A DNA stretch of 64,000 nucleotides from Hybos culiciformis (GCA_964007475.1 OZ023273.1:127900732-127964731), one strand, 5' to 3'; shown: positions 29,338 through 43,375, counted from the first letter of the stretch. The notes: generated by a model from the letters alone, not told the origin. Translations and numbers: made by a program.

Positions 29338-31119
29338 AATTTTTTCATGCAAAATGATTAAATAATAACACTATTTCATTGATTTAACTTTAATAGTTAC
29401 TACCTAAACAAATTTTATTGAATTCCAAATTGCAGATTAAGTTTATTCTAGTGCTAGTAATGTAACCTAGAAATAAAGTACAGATAAAATTATAATTATT
29501 TCAGCGGTGTAAAATTTAAGAAAAATATAAATAACATTTTCCTGGTTGTCATTTGATTGGTAAAAAAATGATTATCCTACGATTCTTATCATAAGGCCAA
29601 ATTGAATCATACTCATCATACAATTGAAATTTTATAATTTTGTAATACACAATATAAGTTTAAATTGTATCGGTTCTAATGTGCAGCATGACATTAACCT
29701 GCTTAATATTTATATCCATGAAATTGACTTAAAATCTGACAGGTGGCAGGTTAAAATGTTATTTGGCTGAAAAATTAATAATTTCCAAGATATACGTAAC
29801 TTAGATTAGCCAACTAAAATCAAAGTATTTAATTTTTACGAGTTTGTTAGAATATAATTGAATGTTGGATGTTTTTATACCTATACCTACCTAGGTAGGT
29901 ACCTAGAATTTGAATAAATTATGCTAAGAAACTACTTAACAAATTAGGTACTTTAGTACGTAGATTATTAAATATTTTTCAGACATATCTATCTAATAAA
30001 CTAAATCTAAATGAGTCCAATGTTGGTAATCTAAGTTCATAATATTTACAGGATTTCAAAAGTTCAGAAAACCTAGTTAGTCTCTTAGTAAAGTAGATGC
30101 GTATCTGTATAATAAAGAAAATAAAGTTTGTAGAACCGTGTAATCATTCTCACCAAAACATATTAAAATAATTTAAACTAGAAATTAATAGAAAAGCAAC
30201 AATTTTGTTTTCGTGAAATCAAGCTTATAGTATACCCAGCCAGACCATGACTGCCTGCAGTGCACCCAGGCAGAAAAGATAATTCTAGCTAGCCTGCAGC
30301 TGAACGTCGAACATTTTTCAAAAACCTACCAATTACGAATACGAACCTATTAATGTTATTACAAATATTTTGTTGTATTTTTTTTTTAATATATACAGAA
30401 ATTTATGATTATTTTTATGAAAATTTACAATCTTTTTTTTGCTTTACGTTTTTTACACCATATTTTTATTTTATTTTTTTTAATTTTATTTTGACGTTTT
30501 TATAATTTTATTCGAATTTCGATTTCGAATTTATTGTTTTGTTTGTGTTGATTTGATGGATGAACGATTCGAACGAAAAAAAATTTGCACAATTCACTTG
30601 TTTATATGACCAAATAGCGCCTCCTATGGCAAAAATTTGTACTGAAACAGTCATTTAAAATTTTTATCTCCATGTATGAAAATTTAGAAATTTTTTTTTT
30701 TTTTGAGCTATAAAATATTAATTATAAGTAACATAAAAAGAATAATAAGGAATAATGTATGAATGGAATTATAATGATGAATAAAGAATTTAATTAAATA
30801 AATAAATATTGCAATTTATCTTTTTTGTGATGTGAAGTAATGTTTTGAAGGTGAAACTACGCCGCCGCCTTTAAAACTGCACTTCGAAACGGCGGCAATA
30901 AAACGCTGAGCTTCTCAATTTGACATTGTTAAAATAGAAGAAAAAAAAATAATTAAGACGCGGTGAAGAAAAATTTGTTTTTATTATTTAATTTAAGAAA
31001 AATAATAATAAATAAATTAAATAAATATTTAAATCGAAAGATCAAGTCAATTAAATAAAAAATAATTTTTAGTAAAGTTCCAAATTGAATTTATCAAAAT
31101 TGAGGTGAAAGTTGTGAAA
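29338..31119. promoter_or_regulatory. Divergent promoter interval of the two BESS-domain paralogues
   Basis: The 1.8 kb between the start codons contains a CpG-rich patch at about 30855-30905 with inverted GCCGCC and GGCGGC motifs just upstream of paralogue B. It also has AGGT/ACCT tetranucleotide repeats near 29880-29905. No gene was seen. Promoter function is inferred from the head-to-head layout. Confidence 0.4.
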
Positions 31120-33048
31120 ATGGAGAGAAGTTTATGGGTAAAATTTTCTTTGAAATCTTCTACTTTTATATTTTAGTTTCTTACAAAAAATATACCTAAC
31201 TAACTACATAACTTCTTTGGCTCATTTTAGGAGCAACGAGTGACCAAAAGGCAAAAAGCTTTAATGATTGAGTTTATGAAAGAAGCTTCCAAAATTGAAG
31301 ATAAAACAGAAAAAGAAAAACATTGGGAAAAAATTCAAAAAGCATTAAACGAAGCTGGACCACCGAAAAAATCATTAATTCAATGGAAAAAGGTTAATCC
31401 TTTATTATACTCTATTGAATTATCATAAAAATAAGAACTTAAATTAAATTTGGATGAAGATTAATTGGTATTAACGCCGACATCCAGAATGCATATTTTA
31501 GAGTTGTCTTAATGAATTTTGTTTGTAGGTTGAAACATGTTTGCAAGTAATGATTTTGTTGTAGATACTGAGAACATAAATATAAATTGAATTCAGGCTC
31601 CACTTAACTCAACTATAAAATTTTATTAAGCATTTCCCAGGAATATGATTTAAGCTTTATTTCAATGTGCTTGGAACTTGTAACTTTCATTAAGATTTTC
31701 ATAAATCACTGGAAATATTTTTGTGATTTCAATAGAAATTTTTAATGAACAGTTGTAGGATGAATATTTTTTCTTTTATTAAATAGATGCCTATACCTAA
31801 GAATTTTTTCTAAAAAAATTTTTTTTACAACAGGTTTTACCTATAAAATATAAAAAAATATTTACCTTTAGGGATTCATTCAGCACATCTTATTTGTTAT
31901 AATTTAATAAATTAGCCACGTCTTGCCTACATTATATTTTTAAATTAATTCGATTATATTTTTAGATCTGGCGTGATATGCGATGCACAACGAAAAAAAA
32001 ACTATTAGAAATCAAAAGGACACGTCCAGGTAAGTGGGAATAACAAATAATTTTTTCTACTTTTGTCATCAATTTCGATATGGAATTATAATCTGTTATA
32101 ATTAAATATTATTGTTATAGTTCATCTAAATATCTAACTCTGGTTGTTTTATCAGACAATAGCTCAATGTGAATTTAATAAATTTCTAAATTGTTATTGA
32201 AAATTTTTTAATTGTATTAAAATATTGAATTGTATTAAAATTAACGTAAATGAGAATTTAATCGTAAATGAGAATTTAAAATACAAAATTAAGGATATTT
32301 TCATTAATTTATTTTTAATTTTACAAATTTGTACCTAAGATTTTTAAAATCTTTTCCTATTTAAATTAAATGTACTGTTTATTCCTTTTTTAATGATAAC
32401 ATTAATCAATATGTTTAAAATATTTTAGGTAGTCCTTGTCCAGTTGAATTAACGAGAGAAGATCATCAAATTATTAAAATCGTTGGTGCAAGTTCAGAAT
32501 ATTTTCAAGATGGCGGTGAAGGAAATGAGTTGCTTAATTTTGAATTTACGCTACCTGAAGAAGATCCTGAGCCAGCATTAGAAGAATCTGCAATATCAAT
32601 ACCTCCTGAAACGATAAGAATTAAATTACCTCCACCAGCTGACGAAGAACCAAGACATGGTTATTCGGGAGTTTATCAAAAAAAAAATGTGACGAATTCC
32701 TTTGGGATGGATGATAAGGTTTTACAGACTCTTTTAGAATCAATTGCAGCCGCGAGTAAAATACAAAAACAAAAAAAAGAATTACCAGATCCTGACAAAT
32801 TATTTTTATTATCCTTTGTTCATGCTCTTAAACAAATTCCCGAAGAACTAAAATATGATGTCAAAACCGATATAATAAATGTTTTTAGAAGATGGCAAGA
32901 AAAATTAGGTAATGGCCCACCAGAACAACATAATCAGGGTACTTCAACCGATTTACAACAACAGCATCATGGAATGCATGCAGAAAGTGGGCATATGAAT
33001 CAAATGCAACATCCGTCTACGTCACATAATGGTGCAGTTCAATACTAA
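31120..33048 (+). CDS. Zeste-type Myb/SANT plus BESS domain protein, paralogue B
   Basis: Exons 31120-31137, 31231-31392, 31966-32029 and 32429-33048 join in phase and encode 287 residues. Residues 7-80 form the Myb/SANT-like DNA-binding region, with KALNEAGPPKKSLIQWKK matching paralogue A. The BESS motif is at about 200-237 (DPDKLFLLSF to VFRRW). A proline- and glutamate-rich linker lies between them, and a short Gln/His-rich tail follows. Intron phases (0, 0, 1) and positions equal those of paralogue A, so the pair arose by gene duplication. B lacks the long Gln/His tail of A. No target genes can be inferred. A broken inverted copy of its last exon lies 0.7 kb downstream. Confidence 0.85.
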
Positions 33049-33810
33049 AATACTATTATATAATATTGAAAAATAGGAATAAACAATAAAATTATAAATT
33101 TTTACTTAAGAGTTAAATTTTAAGTCTATGAATGTTTAAGAATCTATGCTTAATCGAAAAAATAAAGTTATTTTATAAATTTTAATGAAACTAAAAAAAT
33201 GTTTTTATTGATGTTTTTAATTATTCTTTTGTGTAAGTTCTACTAGGCAATAAATTATAATTATTATTTGCAATACATTGACCTCCATTATTTTGATATT
33301 TTGCAAAAAAAATTTTATATTCTTAAATCTTATTTTAAATGATTTTTAATTCAAATCATAAAGTACTCACAGATTATTCTTAAATACTGCATTCGTCATT
33401 ATTGCAGTCAATTAGTTTTGAAAATTGGTTCCCTGATAAAATCTTAACGGAACGGTACTACAGCTGGATTTTCGGCAAATGAGAAATGAACTTAGAAACA
33501 TTTGATTTTAATTTAAATCAATTTATGCTAAATGATCTTTCTTTTAGGACTAGTTCTTTTTATTGGGCTTTTTGGCGTAGAAAATATGAACAGAAATATT
33601 GATCTTTGGAACAAAAATTCACACAGCAAAATAAAAAGGTTCCTAACGCGATATATTTGGTTTTTAATACATAATGACGTATATCTAAGCAAGTATATCC
33701 ATATAATAAATATGTATTTAAACTATTAAGTAATGGAAGAATGTTTTAAGTATCAAAACTATTCTATTAATATTTGTGTTGAATAGCGATAAAATAATTG
33801 AAACTATTGT

Positions 33811-34301
33811 CATAAATTCTTAAACATTCATAGGTTTAAAATTTAACTCTTAAGTAAAAATTTATAATTTTATTGTTTATTCCTATTTTTGCTGTTGTTG
33901 TAAATCGGTTGAGGTACCCTGATTATGTTGTTCTGGTGGCCCATTACCTATTTTTTCTTGCCATCTTCTAAAAACATTTATTATATTGGTTTTGACATCA
34001 TATTTTAGTTCTTCGGAAATTTGTTTAAGAGCATGAACAAAGGATAATAAAAATAATTTGTTAGGATCTAGTAATTCTTTTTTGTTTTTGTATTTTACTC
34101 GCGGCTGCAATTGATTCTAAAAGAGTCTGCAAAACCTTATCATCCATCCCAAAGGAATTCGTCACATTTTTTTTTTTTGATAAACTCCCGAATAACCATG
34201 TCTTGGTTCTTCGTCAACTGGTGGAGGTAATTTAATTCTTATCGTTTCAGGAGGCATTGATATTGCAGATTCTTCTAATTCTGGCTCAGGATCTTCTTCA
34301 T
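33811..34301 (-). pseudogene. Inverted, broken copy of paralogue B last exon and 3' UTR
   Basis: Read on the minus strand this segment repeats 32556-33148 of paralogue B, including the BESS motif and the start of the 3' UTR, at high identity. It lacks the parental stretch of about 100 bp around 32964-33066. Length changes in two A-runs shift the frame, and no promoter or upstream exons are present. A 75-codon frame (34110-33883) around the BESS motif is all that stays open. Only exon sequence is copied, so a retrocopy and a local inverted duplication cannot be told apart. The two arms form an inverted repeat with a spacer of about 660 bp. Confidence 0.9.
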
Positions 34302-36188
34302 CCTTTATATTGCAATGTTATCAGCAATTGCTTGCAAATATGTGCGGCGATTCATAGACTCATAATTTCCCACAATATTTTCAATTCTGTGCCACAATTT
34401 TAAATATATTTTTTTTACTGGAACTACCTGGTTCTTGCCCGAAAATTATTTGAGTCAATAGTATTTGATTTTTACTCTGTTCTTACGTGGACTTACGTGC
34501 GTGTTGAGTGTAAATGCGTGCGCGCGTTTATGTATGCTTGTGTTTAATTTTTTTTAAAATTTATTTTATGAACAAATAAATTTATCTAACTCGATCTACA
34601 TTTTTATAATCCTTTTTAATATAATCTGAATAACAAAGCTAATGCAATAAAATATAAATGAATATATTTAATAAATAAATTTTACATTTTATTAACTATT
34701 TATATGTAATCGTTATTTACTTTCATTCCTATTTTATTGTCAATATCAGCATGACTGATAATAATCTATTATTAACATACAGTTTTCTTATATAATATAT
34801 ATTTCTATTATATAAGACATAAAATACATATATATATATATACTTTAAATTCAATTTTTAAATTTGCATTTCTGCAAGTAGACTGATTTCTAATAAATAA
34901 TCTTATAAGAGTTTCTAATAAACTTAATTTTTTAGGTCTAGTTTGTGCTCATATTTACTTTAATGATAATAACCTAAAGATAAAATGTGAAAATATTTTA
35001 TGTAATAAGTGTTAACATGTAACTAAATTTTTTTAATTTGGTTTTTTAAGGAAAAGTTAGAAAATATAATATCTATACTAAATGCTTTAATAACGTATTA
35101 TGTTACATATTAAAATAACGAAACTTTTTTTTCTAAAGGAAGATGTCTAAATATTTAGAAATTTGAACGGATATTCAATATTCCTTTTATTTTATTTCGA
35201 AAAATTGGCGGGTATTATTAATGCCAATATTTCCCCAAACTTATTTTTTTTTGAATTATTAAAATTTAAAATTTTTAATGAAAGACTTAAATTTTATAAA
35301 ATATGATTGAATTTATATTTATTTATTAAGTATATATTTTATTAAGTATTTTATATTCATTAAGTATATTATATTTATTAAGTTTATTAATTAGTAAATT
35401 GACATTCATTGCTAACTGTTTCTTTACTAACAAGAATTCCATAACTTTGCTCACTTTTCTACTATATTATTCCTCAATGTATTAGTTGGACATTTTCAAA
35501 AATCGAAAACAAACAGACTATCCTGGTTTACTAATTCTAGTAATAAGTTATTTTCGCACACGATTTAAAAAATTTTCTTTTAACAAAGTAATTTATTTCT
35601 TTTTTTGTTCCGTAAAATTAAAATCAATCAATTAAGCCGAAATAAATATTGTTATCAAATAAATTAAATCCATTCATTTTGTAATTTCTGAATTAATACT
35701 TATAAAAATAAATTCTTAATTATAGGCATTGTGAAAATTTTATATACTTATATTTTACGAAAAAATGAATATATTTACAACTTCATTTAAAGACACTTGT
35801 CTAATTTAATTCTTAGTGACTAATAATGATAATAATTTTTATCAAAAAAAAAAAAAACCTGAGTACAATTTAATAATGTACTTACGACGATCTTTAAAAA
35901 CAATATTTGAGCTCAAAAGAAACAAAGAGGAATTATATATTTTTTTTTTTCAAATAATTAAATTAAGAGTTCAGTTGCTTACGATAAGTTCGTATGTCTA
36001 CTTGAATTTTTGAATTACCTAAGAAAATACTTTTTTTTTGCTATTAATTGGTTATTAAATAATTTAAAAAATGTTTACAAATTTCATTTGAATATAGAGT
36101 AGGAAGGAAGTGAACTTCTTCAAGTTCCAAAATAAGTTATATTTTCATTTTGGCGGGCTAAATAGATAGTGTTATAATTAAAAGCGTT
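34302..36188. other. AT-rich interval, no gene seen
   Basis: Very AT-rich sequence with a GTGTGT/GCGCGC-like patch near 34500-34545 and short TATATA runs near 34830. No supported coding, RNA or transposon signal was found. The right end is the SLC17 gene upstream region. Confidence 0.5.
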
Positions 36189-39100
36189 ATGGCAACAAAC
36201 GGTGCGTAAATTATTATTTTCTTAAAAAATAAACAAAGTTATATGGATTTATATATAATAAATTACAAATTATATATTTTTTATTTAAGGAAAAAATTTA
36301 ATAAAATTGTTAAATTTTTTTTAATATCTTGTTGCTTATTAAAAAATATAAGAATTACCAAATTCGGCTTAGTGTTTTAAAATAATTGACTCTGGTTTCC
36401 TTTTAAGGATTAATAAAAAAAAAATGTTATGTCATAAAATAAACAGGATAAATTTAATAAACCAAATTCAATCTAAATACAACCATTTGCCCATAAAAAA
36501 TATATTTATATTAATTATCTGCAAGATCAAAATTTTCTCATGCTTTGATCCAGCAAAGAATATATTTGTTTAATTTAAAAAATATTAAAATTATAAATTA
36601 TTCCTAAATTTTATTTTGAGGATGTTAAACAGTTTTTCAAAATTTTGTAACTAGCTCAAACTGAGATTAATAAAAAGAAACTTTTTAGGGATAGTATCTA
36701 TTTTTTTTGATTAGGTAATGCATGTCGCAGGTCACATCCGTAATTGATTCATATTTTTAGACAATCAGCCTAAATAATAAAACAAAAACAATTCCAGTTT
36801 CATTCACATCATGGTTTCTAAAAATTCCATCCTAGTTTTTTTCCAATATAATTTATTTTAATAAGAAGATTTGTGTATTTGAAACTTTTTTTTTTTTATT
36901 AAAAAAAAAATTTAACGCATAAACTTAAATTGTTTCGTGTGTGCTATTTTTTGTTCCACCACCACACAATTCTAAGTTATTAATTATAATTATTTTTCAG
37001 TTCAACAACGTACTATTCTTTGGTACTTAGTATTTGTGGGATTTGCTGTAAATTATATGATTAGAATTAATTTAAATATAACTGTTGTTGAAATGGTAAA
37101 AAATTCTCAAAAAAGTCGAAGTGATGCCAATAGATTGATAGAGCAGCATGATAATCATATAATGAATAATGTGATAGATAGTGATACTACAACTTTAAAG
37201 AATAAGAATTTTGTTATTCAGCAAAATAATAGTTTAATTTTAATAGATAACACAACAATGAATATTAATAACCAAATTTTGATAGTTGCAGAAAAATCTA
37301 CTTCATTAGAAAAATTATTTTTAACCAAATTCGGTGTAAGTATTAATTGCAAGTTGGTAATCTTTTCGGCACCTTTATTTTCTAATCCATATTTATTTCG
37401 AACATTTTTCTTGATGTTTATACTGCATAAAGTTATAATAATGCTTAGTATAGCTACAAGGATGGTTAAATTATATATTTACTTATAAGCTCGAAAACCT
37501 TCTCAAAGTCAGGAAAAGTTCGTTTCCAATGCTAAAGATCTTAGTTAGAAAATATAGTATAATTTCCAGCTAGTAATAAAGTTTTATTTATTTCATAGAT
37601 TATAATTTGTTTCTAAAAAAAATACGTTATCGCAAAAAATTCACTTAAAATTTCTACGGTACAAATTCTACATAACTTTGACATAAATTTAAAAATTAGT
37701 ATAAATAATTATTTGTACCTACATTCATTCTCTTATTTTATGTGTTATAGGATCGCCAATAAGGATTTCCAAATAAAGTTCTGTGATTTATTTATTAATA
37801 TGTTAATAAGTTGTAGAATTTTGTTTTCTTATTTTAGTTAGGAATTGACTTTTACAACTATTATAGTAAACTTAAAATAAATAACAAAATTTCATAATAA
37901 ATATTACTTGACCTCTTATCGTTTTTTTGTTATTGTTTCTGACGAGAGAGATAACAAAAGTTCCAAGTCGCCTCGATTTTTAAGATTAGATATTATAATA
38001 ATAATTGGGATATTTTAAACATAAAGATCAAAGTAAAAATTATCGCAATAATAATTGTAATTTAATGTAGATAGACGAATAAATAAATATATAACAATAA
38101 TATATTGCAATAAGATTAAGCGAGCGCATAAACAAAGAATTAATTTTTTTTTATAAACATTTATAGATTAAAATTGAATAAACATTGTTTCCTAATAAAT
38201 TTTGATTATGGTGAAGATTATATTTGCTTCATCATACATTCATACTATACACACACTAATGTTATGCTCGGTAGTTAAGCTATTTAGAAACCTTCGACTT
38301 TTCCTATTATTTTTGTCAAAAATTTGTAGCTACACTTTTCTTATGTTTTATATTTTTTTCAAAAGCAATGAATATCGCTGCGATTAAAAAAATTAGTTTA
38401 AAATAAATTCGTAAAAATTCAAAAAACCAAAATCATTTCAATATTAGAATAATCGTCTTTTTTAACATACCTATTGATATTTGTTTAAATTTATCACTTA
38501 AATTCTGAATCTTTCGTAGAATTTTGAAAAAAAAAAAAAAAAAAATAACAGAAATTTAAAATTTAATTTTCATACTTCTGCATTCAGCTAATCTGTTTAA
38601 GTAGGTAAATATCTCGATAAGCACATTGTATAATGCTAATATTAACTGATTTTAGAGTGTCATTATTGGTAGCATGTTATTTTTGATGTCAAACATTTAT
38701 ATATGTACCTACTTATAAAATCTTTTTTATTTACTAAAGCTCTTATACTCTTACTTACACAATTAAAATAAATATTTTTTAATAAAAATTAAAATAAATA
38801 CAAAATGTAAATATCTTATGACTTAATATCACAATTTCTTATCGTGACTTTAATTCAAACATAAATAATATGCTTAATAAATCTTTCAACAAAATTAATT
38901 AAACATATTATAATATGTAAAACAAAAAAAAAATAAAAATTATAATTATTAGATAGAACACGAAACTGATGGATTTAACTGGAATCAATTTGAACAGAAT
39001 TTAGTATTGGGCTGCTTTTATTGGCTTCATTGGGTAACACAAATTCCTGGTGGAATTTTATCAAAAAAATATGGAACAAAGTTGGTATTTGGTTTGTCAA

Positions 39101-41388
39101 ATGTAATAGGTTGTTGGATTTGTTTCTTACTACCTTTAGCTTCATTTATGGGTCATAAAGTTCTGCTAATCGTTAGAGTACTTCAAGGACTAATTTGTGT
39201 AAGTTTTTTTTAAATTAGTTAATTAGTTAGAATATATTTATTTTTTAGAAATACATTTTAAAATATATATTAGTATAATTCATACTTAGTAAAGGACTTA
39301 AGAATAAACACAAATTTGCTTTAGATCTCGCGTTATAAGTGAAAATGTATTAAAGAATGGGATCAAAATATTGTAAGAACCGAAATAGTTAAGTTTTGTT
39401 CCAATTAAATCATGAACACAATAAAATATAAATCATGACTGTCTGCGCGATTATTGGTTACATTTGATATTAGAATTATTTGCCTTAAGCCTAATTAGTA
39501 TAATTATCACAAAAATTTAGTTTTCCCCAAGATTATTCTAAAGTTTGAACTAGGAACAACTGCTTTTACAAATATAAAAAATAGAAATACGACTTAATAT
39601 TTTTTTTGAAATTAAATGTCCATCAACAAAACGTGCTTTCGTTGTGACAATCTTTTTCTTGAAAATATTTATTTCAATTTGAATTCTAGGGATTCAGTTG
39701 GCCAGCAATGCATCATATGACAGGACAATGGATACCTCCGAACGAGAGAAGTAAATTTGTTTCCGCATATTTGGGTACAAAACAAATGTTAAAGTGATAA
39801 GTTTTACAATCAATACTGACACCAATTTTTTTTAGGTAGTTCTGTCGGTATAGCTGTTTTTTATCCTTTGTTTGGGTATATTATGCACTGGACATCATGG
39901 GAATGGGTTTTCCATTTGTGTGGCATTATTGGTACCATTTGGTTTATTGCTTGGCAAATATTTGTCTTCGATACACCAGCCAACCATCCTCGAATAACTG
40001 AAACCGAATTACGTTATATTCAAAAATCATTAGGGAACACAGTTCGTACCACAAACCAAGGTCCTACGCCGTGGAAACATATATTAACTTCTAAACCGGT
40101 TTGGATGAACGTCATTGCTCAATGGGGTGGTATTTGGGGACTATTCACTTTGATGACGCAAGCACCTACTTATTTTAGAGTTATTCACCATTGGGATATC
40201 AAAATGGTAAAAGTTTTTCTTTTAGTTTTTGTGTGTTTTGTACAAAAGACTGCTGTACTGTACTTAATTACTACTTAAATTTTCAGACTGGAATTTTGTC
40301 TGGATTTCCACATTTACTAAGAATGGTATTTGCTTTGATTTTTTCGATTATTGCTGATCGACTTCTAAAAGCAGAAAAAATGTCACGCACAAATGTTCGG
40401 AAATTGGCCACTACAGTATGTAAGTTTTCTTTAATTTTTAATAATACCTACACGGTTAGTAATATGAATTTTAAAATGAAAAAAATCATTATTTACAAAT
40501 TCAAAAATAGAATATTGTGATAGGTACTCTTATTTTGAGTTCATTAAAAATTTATTTGGGTTTATAATACTAAAAATTCATAAATTATTCAACAATTATA
40601 CGGAAACATTTTGAGAAATATACACTTCACTTCTTTTATATTGTATGCCCATTTTTTTAATTTCAGGCTGTATTGTTAAAGGTTTTCTTGTTCTTTGTTT
40701 GGCTTACTCTGGTAGTAGTGCAATATTATCTGCAGTTTTTCTTACATTAGCCACTATGGTGCATGGAGCTGTAAGCACGGGACCTTTAGCGAGTTGTGTA
40801 GATATTGCTCCTAATTATGCTGGAATCATTCTAGGAATAAGTGGTATGGTTGGTGTTTTACCAGGTTTTATATCGCCAGTTATTGTTGGTCAATTGACTC
40901 TTGGAAACGTAAGTTCTTAATTTATTTTGTTGTTTTTGTTTTGATTTACCATCTCTAATTGTAATTGGTCAATTATTTTATTTTCAATTTCAATTTTTTT
41001 AGCGACTATGTTTTGTTTTTAAAACAAAAGTCGAAATCTATTAGAATTAAAAATTAAATTTCTGGTTCTGACCAAAATATTAAATAAAGTAAATTTCTGT
41101 ATTTTTGCAGCTTTAGCCAATGTTTTTTAATCTGACTTTGAATTTTAATGTTTGTAAATACTCTTTCAGCAAACTTTGACCAGTTGGAAGTATGTATTTT
41201 TGATAACAAGTGCAATGTTAATAGGAAGTGGAATTCTTTATGATTTGTTTTGTGAGTCCACTTTGCAGAGCTGGAATGATTTGAATGAAAGTAATAAGAA
41301 TAAAGATTTAGAAAAAGAATTGGAATTACTGAAAGAAGAAAACGATAATGAAAAAAAGAATGTAAGCAAGGAAGAGTCTTGTAAATAA
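36189..41388 (+). CDS. SLC17-type major facilitator (anion/phosphate cotransporter-like)
   Basis: SLC17 proteins are 12-helix membrane carriers for organic anions or sodium and phosphate. Exons are 36189-36201, 37001-37335, 38953-39198, 39690-39774, 39836-40206, 40287-40419, 40667-40908 and 41170-41388, in phase, giving 547 residues. The first helix with YMIRINLNITVVEM, the second with CFYWLHWVTQIPGGILSKKY and the late FITSA-like and NYAGIILGISG segments are typical of the family, as is the GFSWPAMHHMTGQWIPPNER loop. The loop between helices 1 and 2 is long (about 95 residues), Asn-rich and has several N-x-S/T sites, so it is probably extracellular or luminal. The C-terminus is a charged cytosolic tail. 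The substrate cannot be told from sequence. The 1.6 kb intron 37336-38952 holds nothing recognised. Confidence 0.9.
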
Positions 41389-41793
41389 ATTTTTAATCAG
41401 GTACAATAAAGTTCCTATAATTTATTAATCTACAATGTAGTTATATATTATTATGTACAGTTAAGTTAATTTTAAACTTTTTAAATGATTTTAAGTTAAG
41501 AAATTTAATTAAATATAAATTTAAAAATTTAAGCTTTTTTATTTATGCTAATTAGGTACTTCACAGCCAGTGCATATTAATTATTTAAATTTAACTTTTT
41601 TAAAAAAAAATTGTATATCATGCATTTAAAAAACAAGTGGATATCGATTCCGAAATTTAATATTTTAGAATGTTGAAAAAAATTCAGAAAAAAAATATGT
41701 GAAATTTTCAATGGTGGAATATCATGTAAGTTTTCTTTGCCACTTCGTACGGATTAAGGAAATTTTGTCCTTTATACTCACCCCTACTCTTGT

Positions 41794-43179
41794 GCATCGA
41801 TCATAGCTACCACCGCAAAGCAATTAAAAGCTATCGTAAAAACCGATTTTCTGCGCTATTTCTTAATTAATTTAAATAAAATTTATAAAAAACCCAAGAT
41901 ATTAATTTTATTGATTTTTGGTAAAAAGAATTTCTTAAAATTATTTCATAATTAATTAGAAAACTGAATTTATTTATTTTTCGCTCCTGAAAGAATTGAC
42001 TACATCGCAAAAAAAAAAAATGTTTACCAAAAATCAATAAAATTAATATCTTGCGTTTTTTATAAATTTTATGAAAATTAATTAAGAAATAACGCAGAAA
42101 ATTGGTTTTTAGGGTAGCTTTTAATTGCTTTGCGGTGGTAGCTATGATTAGGGATTGCAAAAAAAGCAAAAAAAACCAATACCGGTATTTCGGTATTGAG
42201 CTTTACTGATACCGGGATCCCGGTTTTAATACCGGTATTCCAAAAAATAATATTTCTCAAAATAAAAAATACCATTAATAATTATTATAAAAATGAAACA
42301 AAAATTATTTAATTAATAAAAAACATATGCTTATGCTAATTCAACCTCCAATAATTTAAAAAAAATACTTTCACACTAAATCAGCAGAATTGTTAAAATG
42401 TTTAAGTAAATAAAAATGGAACTACACACAACAAACTAATAAGAGCCCTCAATGCGGAAAATGGGTCTTGGTTTTGCTTTGATTCTAGAGTTAATACAAT
42501 CTCGACTGAAGTGATTTTTTGATATGTTAGAGAGTATATAACTGGCTCCAAGGTAGGGGAGGCGGATTTTTTAAATTTTGAGTTTTTTAGCCCAAATGAG
42601 CCTTTAAAATACTGGAACATATTTGCTTGGATTCTGAAGTAAAAGAAAAAGATAATAAAAAATCTCAAACGCAGAAATAAAGCTAATATACCACTCTCCA
42701 GGGCTGGTGACGTGAAATTTTGAATTTCTCTAAAAAATTTTTAATTAATTTCATTTATTTCTAACAAATTTTTAATTTTTTTGATAAATTACAGTTTCTG
42801 CACAGAAATAAAATTCAAATATAGTTTTGTGATTTTCTGGTAAAGGTGTTTTTCGTACAATTTTTGTCGCTTTTTTCACGGCTGTTTATTTTCTGTAAAA
42901 TAAAACAAAAAAAAACTGCAAAAATAGAAAACAGAATTTCACGTCTCTTAAAACTTTTATTTTTTTAGTAACCGCACTTGTTTGTAATTATAAAAAACAA
43001 TCTACTAAAATTATCAAAAAATATTGAATAATAAATTCTTAGAAAAAAATTTAAATACCGAAATCCCGGTTTTGACAAATATAATACCGGTATTGATTTT
43101 CATTGGTTTTTTTCCGAAATACCTGGATGCCGGTATCCCGGGATCCCGGTATTGCGATCCCTAGCTATGATCGATGCAT
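41794..43179. mobile_element. Foldback element split by a later hAT-like insertion
   Basis: The left arm starts GTGCATCGATCATAGCTACC and runs through CACCGCAAAGCAATTAAAAG. The right arm is its inverse, ending at 42148, and resumes with CGATGCAT after the inner insertion. The arms stay complementary for about 190 bp around a short loop near 42000. No coding capacity is seen. Confidence 0.8.
42149..43163. mobile_element. hAT-like nonautonomous transposon with 8-bp target duplication
   Basis: The ends are TAGGGATTGCAA and the inverse of TAGGGATCGCAA. They are flanked by perfect 8-bp duplications GCTATGAT at 42141-42148 and 43164-43171, as hAT elements make. Subterminal copies of ATACCGGTATT and CCCGGGATCCCGG occur near both ends, which may be transposase binding sites. 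The interior encodes no transposase. It is nested in the foldback element and is therefore younger. Confidence 0.88.
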
Positions 43180-43375
43180 AATAAAACAAACTTTTATATT
43201 ATGTAAAATTTAGAAAAAATGGGCTAGATCACTGCCGTTCCTTAACTGTTACTGTTAAGCTCTTGAAGAAAGATACCTTTTAACTGGTTAAGTGAATCAT
43301 TTAAACGTAAATTTCTATAAATACTGTTTTCATTAGAGTTTTTTTTAATCTATGGATGCGAATATTAATATACTT

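Noticed and set aside
33532..33729. Plus-strand frame of 65 codons between the inverted arms
   Set aside because: The start is weak and no family or conservation is visible. The composition fits AT-rich chance.
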